This document shows, in pieces, positions 9,574-18,552 of a stretch of 64,000 nt of DNA. A program made the translations under genes and the position numbers. Source of the DNA: Acidobacteriota bacterium (GTDB lineage: Bacteria; Acidobacteriota; Terriglobia; Acidiferrales; UBA7541); the NCBI GenBank assembly GCA_027307115.1, contig DAHUXN010000095.1, forward strand, positions 25,890-89,889. Direction: 5' to 3'. The notes beneath the pieces are model-generated. The model was given only the letters and a program-made list of their open reading frames with translations, had not been told where the DNA came from and made no database searches. Within the stretch, counting starts at the first letter, position 1. Every line of letters starts with the position of its first letter.

Positions 9574-10698
9574 ATGAAAATGAAATCGACAGTATTTCTA
9601 GTTGTTCTTGTGTTGCTGTGCCCGAGCTTATTTGCGGACCAGATCACCTTGAAAAACGGTGATCGGTTGACAGGCACGATTGAGAAATCCGACGCAAAGA
9701 CGCTGGTGATCAGGACCGAATTCGCCGGCGAAGTCACGGTTCAGTGGGCGGCGATTGACGGCATAACGTCGACGAAGCCGCTCCACGTGGGATTGCCCGG
9801 AGGACAGATGGTTGTGGGGCCCGTGACTACGACGAGCGACGGGAAAATCGAGATTTCAACGGAGGCGACGGGGTTGGTGACGGCTTCCAAAGATTCGATT
9901 GTGGTGATCCGCTCTGATTCGGAAGAGGCCGCCTATGATGCGGCGATGGAGCGATTGCAGCATCCGCATTTGAGCGATTATTGGAGCGGAGTGCTCGACA
10001 CGGGCCTGAGCCTCACTCGAGGCAATTCGGCCACGTTGTCGTACACGCTATCGGGGAAGGCGATTCGCCAGACGGATCGAGACAAGATCACGGCATACAC
10101 GACTATAGTGTATGGAAGAAATGACAATACATCTCCAAGCCAGACGATTGCGCACCAAATCCAGGGAGGAGTTCGCGGAGATATCGACATCGGCGCGAGG
10201 ATGTTTGCTTTTGCGTCCACCGATTTCAACTCGAACCAACTGCAGCACCTGGATCTGCAGAACGTGATTGCGGGCGGCATCGGATACCATCTGATCAAGA
10301 CCAAAAACACGACGTTCGATGTTTTTGCCGGAGCCGGGTACAACCAGGAGTATTTCTCGTCGTACTCGTTGGTGAATCCAGCGCCGCCACCGCCGCTTCT
10401 GACGTTTGCGGCAGTCACGCAGAGGAATGCCGAGGTTGAACTCGGAGAAGAATTTGATACAAAGGTGAGCGACCGCACAAATTTTAGTGAAAACTTCACT
10501 TTTTATCCTAATATCAGCGGGCCGAGTGGCTACCGGTATACCTTCAATTCCACGGTTGCGACAAAGATGAATAACTGGCTGGGTTGGCAGACCACGTTCA
10601 CCGACAATTATCTGAGCAATCCGCCTGTTGGAATCAAGGGGAATGACTTGTTGCTCTCGACTGGGCTACGACTGACATTCGGCAAAACGGCCCAATAG
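9574..10698 (+). CDS. DUF481 (YdiY-like) outer-membrane beta-barrel protein
   Basis: The ATG at 9574 is preceded by AGGGAG and begins a 374-residue protein with a signal peptide (KSTVFLVVLVLLCPSLFA). The first mature segment, DQITLKNGDRLTGTIEKSDAKTLVIRTEF, is the small SH3-like part often found before DUF481. The remaining 250 residues show alternating beta strands (DTGLSLTRGNSATLSYTLSGKA, YTTIVYGRNDN) and end in LRLTFGKTAQ, as expected of an outer-membrane barrel. The family is sometimes called salt-induced outer membrane protein; its cargo is unknown. It lies 36 bp upstream of mscL, which makes an osmotic-stress link plausible. Confidence 0.85.
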   Translation: MKMKSTVFLVVLVLLCPSLFADQITLKNGDRLTGTIEKSDAKTLVIRTEFAGEVTVQWAAIDGITSTKPLHVGLPGGQMVVGPVTTTSDGKIEISTEATGLVTASKDSIVVIRSDSEEAAYDAAMERLQHPHLSDYWSGVLDTGLSLTRGNSATLSYTLSGKAIRQTDRDKITAYTTIVYGRNDNTSPSQTIAHQIQGGVRGDIDIGARMFAFASTDFNSNQLQHLDLQNVIAGGIGYHLIKTKNTTFDVFAGAGYNQEYFSSYSLVNPAPPPPLLTFAAVTQRNAEVELGEEFDTKVSDRTNFSENFTFYPNISGPSGYRYTFNSTVATKMNNWLGWQTTFTDNYLSNPPVGIKGNDLLLSTGLRLTFGKTAQ

Positions 10699-10734
10699 GG
10701 CCAGATATCTGCTGCTTTTGAAAAGGAGCCCGAT

Positions 10735-11142
10735 ATGACGAAAGGGTTTAGGCAATTTCTGCTGAGAGGCAACGTGGTGGATATGGCAGTGGGTATTGTG
10801 ATTGGAGCGGCTTTCGGCAGCGTGGTCACGGGCTTTGTGAAGGACCTCCTCACGCCCCTGATCGCCGCGATTGTCAAGCAACCTGATTTTTCGGCGCTAA
10901 CGTTCACGGTCAACGGCAGCAAGTTTGAGTATGGGAATTTTGTCAACGCTTTGCTGTCGTTTGTGATTATCGCGGCAGCGGTCTACTTTTTCGTGGTGGT
11001 CCCCGTCAACGCATTGGTTGCCAGATCGCGCCGGGAGCCGCCCGCAGATCCGACAACGCGCAAGTGTCCAGAATGCCTCAGCGAAATCCCGATTGCCGCG
11101 CGGCGCTGCGCATTCTGCACGCAGGTCAGCTCCGCGCCGTAG
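10735..11142 (+). CDS. mscL: Large-conductance mechanosensitive channel with C-terminal zinc ribbon
   Basis: This 135-residue protein has the MscL core: the N-terminal amphipathic helix (KGFRQFLLRGNVVDMAVGIVIGAAFG), TM1, a short periplasmic loop and TM2 (ALLSFVIIAAAVYFFVVVPVN). It opens under membrane tension to release solutes on hypo-osmotic shock. Instead of the usual C-terminal helical bundle it ends in a four-cysteine zinc ribbon: C111-x2-C114 and C125-x2-C128 (CPECLSEIP, CAFC). A preceding GGAG in the leader fits the ATG at 10735. It is downstream of the DUF481 gene and probably cotranscribed. Confidence 0.93.
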   Translation: MTKGFRQFLLRGNVVDMAVGIVIGAAFGSVVTGFVKDLLTPLIAAIVKQPDFSALTFTVNGSKFEYGNFVNALLSFVIIAAAVYFFVVVPVNALVARSRREPPADPTTRKCPECLSEIPIAARRCAFCTQVSSAP

Positions 11143-11165
11143 CACGAAAGGGCACGAGTTCCGCG

Positions 11166-11813
11166 TCAGCGCGAACCTTTGGTGGAAATATAGGCGTCGA
11201 GACTGTTCGTAAGCTGGTCGATACCAGCGAGCACGTCTTGGCGGAGGGCTTCGACAACGGCCGGGACGGTTTTCTTGTTTACAGGCTCATCGTGGCTGTA
11301 GGACTGGCTCCAGACGACATTTCCGGTTTTCGGCTGAAACAATTCGAGAGCGAGAGAAAAGCGGGCGACGAGGGAAGGCGAATCGACTTCTTCGAGTGAA
11401 TACAAATGGCCGCGGAGAATGTAATCGCCTCGAGCGCTGCTGCCGAGGCGTCCGACGGAGCGGAATTTGCCTTTGGCGCGCAGGGATTGCGTCAGCATCG
11501 TTTCGAGCATTTCAGTGGGTACCTCAGCCCAGCGATGACTTGGGTATGTTCCCAGTTCCACGTCGCCGCTGCTGTAAACAATGGGGCTGTCGAGATAAAG
11601 ATGCGAGGCGGTGATGCGTCCAATGAGGATGGTGACGGGAAGCGGTGCGTCGTTTTCCACGGAAACGGAAGGCTCAGGAACGGGCGCGGGATTCAGGGTG
11701 TAGTATTTCACCGGCCGCGCCGCGCCGCAGTCCGCAGTGACGATAATTCCCGCGAACATCAAAAGAGAAACGAGGGCGCTGACGATTCGTTTTTGGTCGA
11801 AGGGCATATTCAT
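11166..11813 (-). CDS. PqiC/ABC-transport auxiliary lipoprotein-like protein
   Basis: This is a 215-residue exported protein. The N-terminal hydrophobic segment ends at VTADCGAA, a weak lipobox, followed by RPVKYYTLNP, the signature start of PqiC-type proteins (ABC_trans_aux). The rest (ITASHLYLDSPIVYSSGDVELGTYPSHRWAEVPTEML) fits that fold. PqiC-like lipoproteins sit at the outer membrane and dock MCE-domain bridges. Its start overlaps the end of the MlaD gene by four bases, so it is the last gene of the mla operon. Confidence 0.82.
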   Translation of the reverse strand: MNMPFDQKRIVSALVSLLMFAGIIVTADCGAARPVKYYTLNPAPVPEPSVSVENDAPLPVTILIGRITASHLYLDSPIVYSSGDVELGTYPSHRWAEVPTEMLETMLTQSLRAKGKFRSVGRLGSSARGDYILRGHLYSLEEVDSPSLVARFSLALELFQPKTGNVVWSQSYSHDEPVNKKTVPAVVEALRQDVLAGIDQLTNSLDAYISTKGSR

Positions 11814-12796
11814 TTTCGCTCTTGGGGTTTGAGCGGCTTCCCGGGCACGTGCGGCGCGGGTTCGGATGCGCGAATCAAGGTATAGGGCCGCGTCTTAATG
11901 GTGTCGGTAAATGATTTCAAGTTTTCGGTTATGTTGGTCATGTTGGCGATGATTTCATCAATGTTATCGCTATTGGTGTTCAGCGTGCTGTTGAGCTGAT
12001 CGACGAGCGCGGAGGCGGACGTGAGAGTAGCGCGCATTTGTATGATTGCTTGCCGCAGGTCAGGGCGATTTTCCACCAACGTGGCGTCCACGTGCGAGAG
12101 GGCGGTATCGGCCTGATTTATGGTCTTCTTGAAATCGTCGATCAATGGCGTGAGCTTGGCGCTGGTGCTGTTGAGGTTATTCAGCGTGGAATGCAGCACG
12201 GGGCGATCTTCCGCGAGCATGCCGCGGACGTTCGCGAGGCTCGCCGCAATATTCGCGCGATTTTGAGCATCGAGAAGCCCGTTGACGCGCTTGATGGTTT
12301 CCTGCAACTCGGTGACGCGCGCATTCAGGTTTTGCAACAACTGCGTTGCTTGTGGCGCGAGATCGTTTATTTTTGCGGCGAGTTCGTCAAAACTTGCATA
12401 GTTCACCGAGGGCAAAACCGCGCCCGGGCGCGCGCGTGGAGCGGCTGCCGTGCCCGGCACGATTCCCAGGAAATTTTCACCGAGCGCTCCGAGGCTTGAG
12501 ATTTTCGCCTTGCTGTCCGTCTTTACGGGCACTTCGTCGTCAACGCGAAACTTGACTTCCATGCGCGTGGGATCTTGCGGGTCGCTGCGGACAGACACTA
12601 CGCGTCCGACCGGAGGGCCGCCGGCGTAACGCACTTCGGAGCCTGGTCCGAGGCCGCCGGCGTTCTTGAAGTAGGTAAGGAAAATTGGTTCAGCGCGACC
12701 GAAAACTCCGGACAGCGAGAAAAGGGTCACCACCAGGAGACCCGCCGCCACAAGAACAAATACACCTACGAACGCGCGCTCGCGTTTGGCTTGCAA
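11810..12796 (-). CDS. mlaD: MlaD-family MCE-domain lipid-transport protein
   Basis: This 328-residue protein has one N-terminal membrane anchor (AFVGVFVLVAAGLLVVTLFSL) and one MCE domain at about residues 37-115 (YFKNAGGLGPGSEVRYAGGPPVGRVVSV). A long helical, coiled-coil-like region follows (LLQNLNARVTELQETIKRVNGLLDAQNR). MCE hexamers form the channel for phospholipids between inner and outer membrane. The start is TTG at 12796, with GAGAGG six bases before it. It is separated from the ATPase gene by 215 bp that carry a small MITE-like insertion, so it may now need its own promoter; a TATACT-like hexamer lies about 60 bp upstream. Confidence 0.88.
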   Translation of the reverse strand: MQAKRERAFVGVFVLVAAGLLVVTLFSLSGVFGRAEPIFLTYFKNAGGLGPGSEVRYAGGPPVGRVVSVRSDPQDPTRMEVKFRVDDEVPVKTDSKAKISSLGALGENFLGIVPGTAAAPRARPGAVLPSVNYASFDELAAKINDLAPQATQLLQNLNARVTELQETIKRVNGLLDAQNRANIAASLANVRGMLAEDRPVLHSTLNNLNSTSAKLTPLIDDFKKTINQADTALSHVDATLVENRPDLRQAIIQMRATLTSASALVDQLNSTLNTNSDNIDEIIANMTNITENLKSFTDTIKTRPYTLIRASEPAPHVPGKPLKPQERK

Positions 12797-12893
12797 TGGC
12801 GCCTCTCAAATATCCGCGGAAAAGCTAAATTTGGCGGTGAGCCCGCCAAGCCGGCGGAGTATAGCACGACCCACACTCGAAACGTTCAGGCGG

Positions 12894-12980
12894 CGACTTT
12901 CGAGTATTGGGTCAGTTTGAATTTTGACTCTTTGTGTCACGATCAAGAAAATCCAAACTGACCCACCACCGACTTTCGAG
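12894..12980. mobile_element. MITE-like hairpin insertion with 11-bp flanking duplication
   Basis: The 11-bp sequence CGACTTTCGAG occurs at 12894-12904 and again at 12970-12980. Between them a 65-bp segment is mostly one inverted repeat: GGGTCAGTTTGAATTTT at 12909-12925 pairs with 12948-12964, one mismatch in 17. A short hairpin flanked by a direct duplication is what a non-autonomous transposable element leaves behind. It lies between the MlaF and MlaD genes. No transposase is nearby. Confidence 0.65.
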
Positions 12981-13011
12981 CGCGCCGCGACAGCCACCGG
13001 TGAGAACAAAG

Positions 13012-13848
13012 CTATAAACGCAAACGCTCGGTGAGGCGGTCGAGGAAGCCCTCGTCTTCGGCAACATCCGGCTCCGGAACACGGTCGAGAAACTGACGCA
13101 CGCGAGGCTGCTGGCTCGATTTCAATTCTTCGACCGTGCCGAGCGCGATGATGTTTCCCTTGTCGACCAAGATCATGCGATCGGCGATCAGGAAAGCGCT
13201 GGCGAGTTCGTGGGTGACGACGACAATGGTCATTCGGAAGGCTTTTTTCAGTTTCAGAATCAGATCGTCGATGCCGGCGGCGATGATGGGATCGAGCCCC
13301 GCGGAAGGCTCGTCGAAAAATAGAACTTCGGGATCCATGGCCAGTGCACGAGCGACTGCCGCGCGTTTTTTCATTCCGCCGCTGAGTTGCGCGGGAATGT
13401 AATCCTCATAGCCGGAGAGGCCCACTTCTTCCAACTTCAATCGCACCATTACTTCGATCGTGGAGTCGTCGAGGCGAGTATGCTCGCGAAGCGGAAGGGC
13501 GACGTTTTCTCCGACGGTCATCGAGCCAAATAGCGCGCCGCTCTGAAACGAAACGCCGAGCTTTTTCCGAAGCTCGGCCATGTCATGCGCGGAGATGCAG
13601 CACAGATTCTTGCCACGAATCCAAATCTCACCACCGGAGGGTTTTTCGAGACCCATCAAGGTGCGAAGAAGAGTGCTCTTGCCGGAGCCCGAGCCACCGA
13701 GAATGACCATCGTTTCGCCAGCGTTTACGTCAAAGGTCACGCCGTGGAGAACTTCGCGATCACTATAGCTCACGCGCAAATTGCGCACGGAGATAGCGAC
13801 TCCCTCGCTGACCGGGCCGTCCGATTCGTTTTGGCTCGACATGGTCAT
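13012..13848 (-). CDS. mlaF: MlaF-type ABC transporter ATP-binding protein
   Basis: The ATG at 13848 overlaps the stop of the permease gene by four bases and gives 278 residues. All ABC motifs are present: Walker A (GGSGSGKST), signature (LSGGMKKR, with the Met-Lys-Lys typical of Mla ATPases), Walker B (VLFFDEPSAGLDP) and the switch His (VVTHE). It powers lipid transport through MlaE and MlaD. The C-terminal tail (residues about 245-278) resembles the MlaF extension that packs against neighbouring subunits. No MlaC-like periplasmic carrier is encoded here. Confidence 0.92.
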   Translation of the reverse strand: MTMSSQNESDGPVSEGVAISVRNLRVSYSDREVLHGVTFDVNAGETMVILGGSGSGKSTLLRTLMGLEKPSGGEIWIRGKNLCCISAHDMAELRKKLGVSFQSGALFGSMTVGENVALPLREHTRLDDSTIEVMVRLKLEEVGLSGYEDYIPAQLSGGMKKRAAVARALAMDPEVLFFDEPSAGLDPIIAAGIDDLILKLKKAFRMTIVVVTHELASAFLIADRMILVDKGNIIALGTVEELKSSQQPRVRQFLDRVPEPDVAEDEGFLDRLTERLRL

Positions 13849-14717
13849 GAATGCGGTGCCGTCAGGTAAAAGAGCATAGTGAAAACCAAATCCACCAGCA
13901 CGACCAGGAAGATGGACTTCACAACGGCCGATGTCGTGGAGCGGCCTACTTGTTCGGCACCCAGGCCAGTGGAGAGTCCCTCCTGGCAACCCACTGCGGT
14001 GATCACCATGCCGAACATGACGCTTTTAATCAAGCCGGTAATGATATCGCGGAACACGAGGGCGCTGAGGGTTGTGCGAATGTAGGAGCTGAAAGTGAAG
14101 CCCGCGCCAGCGACGCCAAAGGCAGAGCCGCCGAGGACGCCCATGAAGTCGGCCCAGGTGGTGAGGCAAGGCAGCATCAAGGCCATGGCGACGAATTTAG
14201 GCGCAACGAGAAAATGAACGGGATCGAGCGCCATGGTTTGAAGCGCATCGATTTCTTCATTCACTTTCATCGTGCCAATCTCAGCGGCAAAGGCAGAGCC
14301 GGAGCGTCCAATGACGACGATGGCGGTCATGAGGGGACCAAGTTCACGCGTCATGGAAACAGCGACCGCGTTGGCGACAAACTCCATAGCACCGAATCGG
14401 CGAAGTTCGTAGGCGGATTGAAGGGCAAGGATCGTGCCGATAAAAAAAGATATGAGGGAAAGAATAGGAATGGCGCCAACGCCGACAGCCATCGCCTGAT
14501 GAATCGCGCGCTCGACGCGCATGCGCTGACCCTGGAAGGGTGCTATGACGACGGCGTGAAGCGAGCGGCCGGTCAGGATCGTGAGGTCGCCAAGGTAGGC
14601 GAGGCCGTCGATCGTTGCTTGACCGACTGTCTCCGTGACGGACACGAGACGAATCTCAGGCTGCGGCGCCAGAAGAGACCGGCTGAACGCCGCGGACCGC
14701 CTCTTCTTCCGTGCCAT
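13845..14717 (-). CDS. mlaE: MlaE-family ABC permease
   Basis: This 290-residue protein has five hydrophobic segments and the MlaE motifs (GVGAIPILSLISFFIGTILALQSAYEL, TRELGPLMTAIVVIGRSGSAFAAEIGTMKVNEEIDALQTM). It forms the inner-membrane part of the Mla/MCE lipid transporter. The chosen ATG overlaps the upstream STAS gene by 62 bases and lacks a clear Shine-Dalgarno; a GTG at 14645, just after the STAS stop, is an alternative. Only the first 24 residues, basic and poorly conserved, are in doubt. Confidence 0.9.
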   Translation of the reverse strand: MARKKRRSAAFSRSLLAPQPEIRLVSVTETVGQATIDGLAYLGDLTILTGRSLHAVVIAPFQGQRMRVERAIHQAMAVGVGAIPILSLISFFIGTILALQSAYELRRFGAMEFVANAVAVSMTRELGPLMTAIVVIGRSGSAFAAEIGTMKVNEEIDALQTMALDPVHFLVAPKFVAMALMLPCLTTWADFMGVLGGSAFGVAGAGFTFSSYIRTTLSALVFRDIITGLIKSVMFGMVITAVGCQEGLSTGLGAEQVGRSTTSAVVKSIFLVVLVDLVFTMLFYLTAPHS

Positions 14718-15018
14718 ATACTTCGAAGACTTTGATCAGGCGCGTCAACTCGAGAACCTCTCTGGCCACGCGGCTGAGACCGAAGAGAGCGAGACCGAGC
14801 TTTGATTCCCTGGAGACCTTAAGGGCTTCGACAAGGCAAGCGACGCCCGCGCTGTCAATATATTTCACATTTGTCAGGTTCACAATCACGCGAGGAACTT
14901 TTTGTACTTTAAGCAATTCCATAAGCGTTTTGCGGAGGTCCGGAGAGTTATAGAGTGTGATGTCACCATCAACATCCACAATTGTGGCGAGGCCGCTGGG
15001 GCGCGTTGTAATGTTCAT
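14656..15018 (-). CDS. STAS-domain protein, anti-sigma-antagonist or MlaB-like
   Basis: The ATG at 15018 has GGGAGA upstream and gives 120 residues. The whole protein is a STAS domain (TIVDVDGDITLYNSPDLRKTLMELL, then VKYIDSAGVACLVEAL). The Ser in IDSAG is the residue phosphorylated in SpoIIAA-type antagonists. In enterobacteria the STAS protein MlaB binds MlaF and keeps the complex active; as first gene of this mla operon it could do the same. It keeps the phosphorylatable Ser, so it may instead serve a partner-switching pathway. No serine-kinase gene is adjacent. Confidence 0.85.
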   Translation of the reverse strand: MNITTRPSGLATIVDVDGDITLYNSPDLRKTLMELLKVQKVPRVIVNLTNVKYIDSAGVACLVEALKVSRESKLGLALFGLSRVAREVLELTRLIKVFEVYGTEEEAVRGVQPVSSGAAA

Positions 15019-15261
15019 CAATTTCTCCCACCAATGAGGATAGCAGGGACGATACGGGAAGCATACCCTGACTTGGGCGTGGCGCAAAGCGCAGAGATGA
15101 GGATCTACGAGTAGAGAGCGGAAACAAAAGAGCGCTTGACTTTATCTGGAGCGGACTTAGACTTCGGCCCGCTGATACGAAAAACGGCAGCGCCGCCGAG
15201 CGAACGGGAAGCGCATCGCAAGCAGAACTGTAACGTAAATCCTGCAGAGAAGAGAGGCAAG

Positions 15262-18200
15262 ATGCGAGTCTCGAATGTTGAATGGCGAATGATTTTGATG
15301 GCCCTGATGGGCGTGGGGTTGTGCGCCGTTACGGGATTTGCGCAGCGGCCGAACGGGAGGGGAAATCAAGATCAGTTCCGGTTCCGATTTGTGGGACCGA
15401 TTGTGGGGAATCGAGTCGCGTCGGTCGCGGGCGTCCCGGGAGATGAGAGTACGTATTACGCGGGAGCGGCGGCGGGCGGCGTTTGGAAATCGACGGACGG
15501 CGGAAACCGCTGGGTACCGGTGTTCGATAAAGAACCGGCCTCCGCGATCGGCGCGTTGGCGGTGGCGCCTTCGGATCCAGATGAGGTTTGGGCTGGGACC
15601 GGCGAAGCGTGGGCGATCCGCGACAGCGACGTAATGGGAAATGGTATTTACAAGTCTACTGACGCAGGAAAAACGTGGACGAATATGGGTCTGGGCGCAA
15701 CGGGAAGAATCGGGCGCGTGGTTGTGAATCCTACGGATCCGAATACTGTTTTCGTGTGCGCTCTGGGGCGCACGACGGGACCGCAGCAGGAACGCGGCGT
15801 TTACCGGACGACGGACGGCGGGAAAACGTGGGAGCGGGTGCTATTCGTAGACGAAAACACAGGATGCTCCGGTCTGTCGATGGATCCGCATAATTCGAGG
15901 ACGCTGTTTGCAGGCACATGGCAAGTGGCTATGCATACGTGGGCCGAGCTGGGCGGCGGGCCGGGCAGCGGAGTATATGTGTCACACGATGGCGGCACAA
16001 AGTGGACGCGCATTGAGGGCCACGGTTTGCCGAAACCGCCTGTCGGAAAAATTGACGTCGCGGTGGCGCCGACGAATTCGGAGCGTGTGTATGCGTTGAT
16101 TCAGACGAAAGACCAGGGCTCGCTGTGGAGGTCGGATGATGGCGGCGAAAATTGGCATGCGGTGAGCTACGACAGGTCTCTGACTGGACGCGCGGGTTAT
16201 TACATCCGTATCGGAGTTTCGAGCGGAAACGAAGACGAGGTTTATGTGGCGAGCAGCGGATTCCACGAGTCGGTGGACGGCGGAGAAACGTTCAAGGATG
16301 TCCCGTGGGGCGGCGACAATCACGATATCTGGATCGACCCGAAGAATCCGGATCACTTTGCGTTGACCAATGACGGCGGATTGATGATTACGACGGTGCA
16401 CGGACGCGGATTCCATCGCGTGTCGCTGCCGATCGGGCAGATGTATCACGTCACCGTGGACAACCAGGTTCCGTACTACGTCTACAGCAACATGCAGGAC
16501 GATGGAAATATGCGCGGGCCCAGTTTGGCAAGCGGCGGATATGGGTATGGCGGGCCACAAGAAGTTGGATGGGATCACGGAATGGGCGGATGCGAATCCG
16601 GCTGGACCGTTCCGGATGTTACCGATCCAAACATCGTTTGGGCGACGTGCTATGGGGACGAGGTGACGCGTTGGGACGCGAAAACGAAGATGGCGCGCTC
16701 GGTGAGCCCCTGGCTGCACACTCTCGATTCTCCGCCGAATGACACGAAGTACCGCTGCCATTGGACGCCGCCGCTGGCGATTGATCCGTTCGATCACAAC
16801 ACGGTTTATTACGGCTGCCAGGTGATTTTCAAGACTGTGAATGCGGGGCAGAGCTGGACGGTTGCAAGTCCTGACCTCTCCACCCACGACCCCAGCCGGA
16901 TCGTTCCGTCGGGCGGACTCGAAGGCGACAACCTGGGGCAATTCTATGGAGAAGTGGTGTTTGCGATTGCGCCGTCGCAAATTCAGAAGGGACTGATTTG
17001 GGCGGGAACGAATGACGGACAGGTGTGGTACACGAAAGACGGCGGCGGGCACTGGAACAATGTGACCAAAAATATCTCTGGGCTCCCAGCGTGGGGAACC
17101 ATTACCAGCATCCAGCCTTCCTATTTCGATGCGGGGACGGCGTACGTCTCGGTGGATTTTCACTTGATGGACAATCGGGACCCCTTCATTTACAAGACGA
17201 CGGATTTTGGGCAGAGTTGGACGAAAATCAGCGACGGATTGCCGAAGGGAGAATTGGCATACGTTCGGGTGATTGCCGAGGATCCGAACTGCAAAGGCCT
17301 CTTGTTCGCGGGCACGGGGAACGCGCTGCACTATTCGCTCGATGATGGCGCGCACTGGATGATGTTCGACAAGGGCTTGCCGCATTCCACAGTTTCGTGG
17401 GCGGTAGTGCAGAAGCAATTTCACGATCTGGTGGTGTCAACGTATGGACGCGGGCTGTACATTCTGGACGATATCTCGCCGCTCGAAGAGATGGCGAAGA
17501 ACAAGTCGGATGAGGCAGTGCGGCTGTTCGCGCCGCGGGCGGCTTACCGGTTTGTGCGGGGCGGGGGAGCTTCGATTACATACGCGTTGAAGGCGGAAGT
17601 GAAAGCGAACGCGGAGAGTAAAGCGGCAGACAAAAAAGAGGCCGCCGAAGATACGGAACAAGCCGCGGCAACGAGCGCGAACAAAGCTAAGGGTCCGGTG
17701 CAAATTGAAATTCTCGATTCGAATGGCAAGGTGGTCCGGAAATTGAAAGGTCCCGGCAAGGCCGGAATGAATCGAGTGCAATGGGACCTACACTACGAAC
17801 CTCCACGGCTGGTGGCGCTGCGGACAGCGGCTCCGGATAATCCGCACATCTGGGACGAGGTGCGGTTCCGCGATAAGGACTCGCGCCCAATCACCCACTG
17901 GGGACTTGATCCGGCGGAAGTGGGGCCGATTGTCGCGCCGGGAAAGTACACGGTGAGGCTGACAGTGAATGGAAAGAGCTACACGCAACCACTGACAATT
18001 TTGCGCGACCCGAATGTCCCGAGCAGCGATGCGGAAATTGAAGCTTCCGTAAAAACGCTGCTGCGCATACGCGACGACATCACAACTACTTCGGACATGG
18101 TGAATCAAATCGAGTGGATGCGGAAACAACTGGGCGACGTGCAGTCGATGCTGGCGGATGAAAAGACCAAAGGCGATTTGCTGAAGTCGGTGAAAGAGAT

Positions 18201-18552
18201 GGACGAGAAGTTGCAGGGGGTTGAGTTCAAGTTGATCTCGCGCGTGGAGGCCAATAGCGACGACAAATATTTCGTTTCCGCCTATAAGGTGTATCTGAAT
18301 TTGTTGTGGCTGAACGGCGAAGTGGGTTCCGGCGCGGGAGACGTGGCGGGAGGTGCGGCGTTCGCGCCAACGGATACGGAGATGAGTTTGCTGCAAATGA
18401 TCGAGAAGGATTTGGCGTCAGCGAAGGCCGATTACCAGACCTTGATCAGCAAGGAGATTCCGGCGTTCAATCGCTCGCTCGCGGAGCATGGGGTGATTCC
18501 CGTTACGGCGGTCAGTCCGGCACCGGGCGTTGGCGCAGGTGGAAATCGATAA
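15262..18552 (+). CDS. Large secreted sortilin/VPS10-type BNR beta-propeller protein
   Basis: The ATG at 15262, with AGAGAGG upstream, opens a 1,096-residue protein. A signal peptide (MILMALMGVGLCAVTGFAQ) leads to a long propeller region with many Asp-box repeats: STDGGNRW, STDAGKTW, TTDGGKTW, SHDGGTKW, SDDGGENW, TKDGGGHW and TTDFGQSW. From about residue 760 an Ala/Lys-rich linker and a beta-sandwich plus helical C-terminal part follow. These proteins are abundant in acidobacteria and are often labelled glycosyl hydrolase, but I see no catalytic site. It is probably a surface or periplasmic binding protein. Confidence 0.82.
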   Translation: MRVSNVEWRMILMALMGVGLCAVTGFAQRPNGRGNQDQFRFRFVGPIVGNRVASVAGVPGDESTYYAGAAAGGVWKSTDGGNRWVPVFDKEPASAIGALAVAPSDPDEVWAGTGEAWAIRDSDVMGNGIYKSTDAGKTWTNMGLGATGRIGRVVVNPTDPNTVFVCALGRTTGPQQERGVYRTTDGGKTWERVLFVDENTGCSGLSMDPHNSRTLFAGTWQVAMHTWAELGGGPGSGVYVSHDGGTKWTRIEGHGLPKPPVGKIDVAVAPTNSERVYALIQTKDQGSLWRSDDGGENWHAVSYDRSLTGRAGYYIRIGVSSGNEDEVYVASSGFHESVDGGETFKDVPWGGDNHDIWIDPKNPDHFALTNDGGLMITTVHGRGFHRVSLPIGQMYHVTVDNQVPYYVYSNMQDDGNMRGPSLASGGYGYGGPQEVGWDHGMGGCESGWTVPDVTDPNIVWATCYGDEVTRWDAKTKMARSVSPWLHTLDSPPNDTKYRCHWTPPLAIDPFDHNTVYYGCQVIFKTVNAGQSWTVASPDLSTHDPSRIVPSGGLEGDNLGQFYGEVVFAIAPSQIQKGLIWAGTNDGQVWYTKDGGGHWNNVTKNISGLPAWGTITSIQPSYFDAGTAYVSVDFHLMDNRDPFIYKTTDFGQSWTKISDGLPKGELAYVRVIAEDPNCKGLLFAGTGNALHYSLDDGAHWMMFDKGLPHSTVSWAVVQKQFHDLVVSTYGRGLYILDDISPLEEMAKNKSDEAVRLFAPRAAYRFVRGGGASITYALKAEVKANAESKAADKKEAAEDTEQAAATSANKAKGPVQIEILDSNGKVVRKLKGPGKAGMNRVQWDLHYEPPRLVALRTAAPDNPHIWDEVRFRDKDSRPITHWGLDPAEVGPIVAPGKYTVRLTVNGKSYTQPLTILRDPNVPSSDAEIEASVKTLLRIRDDITTTSDMVNQIEWMRKQLGDVQSMLADEKTKGDLLKSVKEMDEKLQGVEFKLISRVEANSDDKYFVSAYKVYLNLLWLNGEVGSGAGDVAGGAAFAPTDTEMSLLQMIEKDLASAKADYQTLISKEIPAFNRSLAEHGVIPVTAVSPAPGVGAGGNR

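Noticed and set aside
13851..14735. 294-codon plus-strand ORF opposite mlaE
   Set aside because: It is a shadow frame of the conserved MlaE permease and has the low-complexity His/Gly/Glu composition typical of antisense frames.
15982..17424. 480-codon minus-strand ORF inside the BNR gene
   Set aside because: It is antisense to a region with many Asp-box repeats on the plus strand; the ORF is an effect of high GC codon bias.
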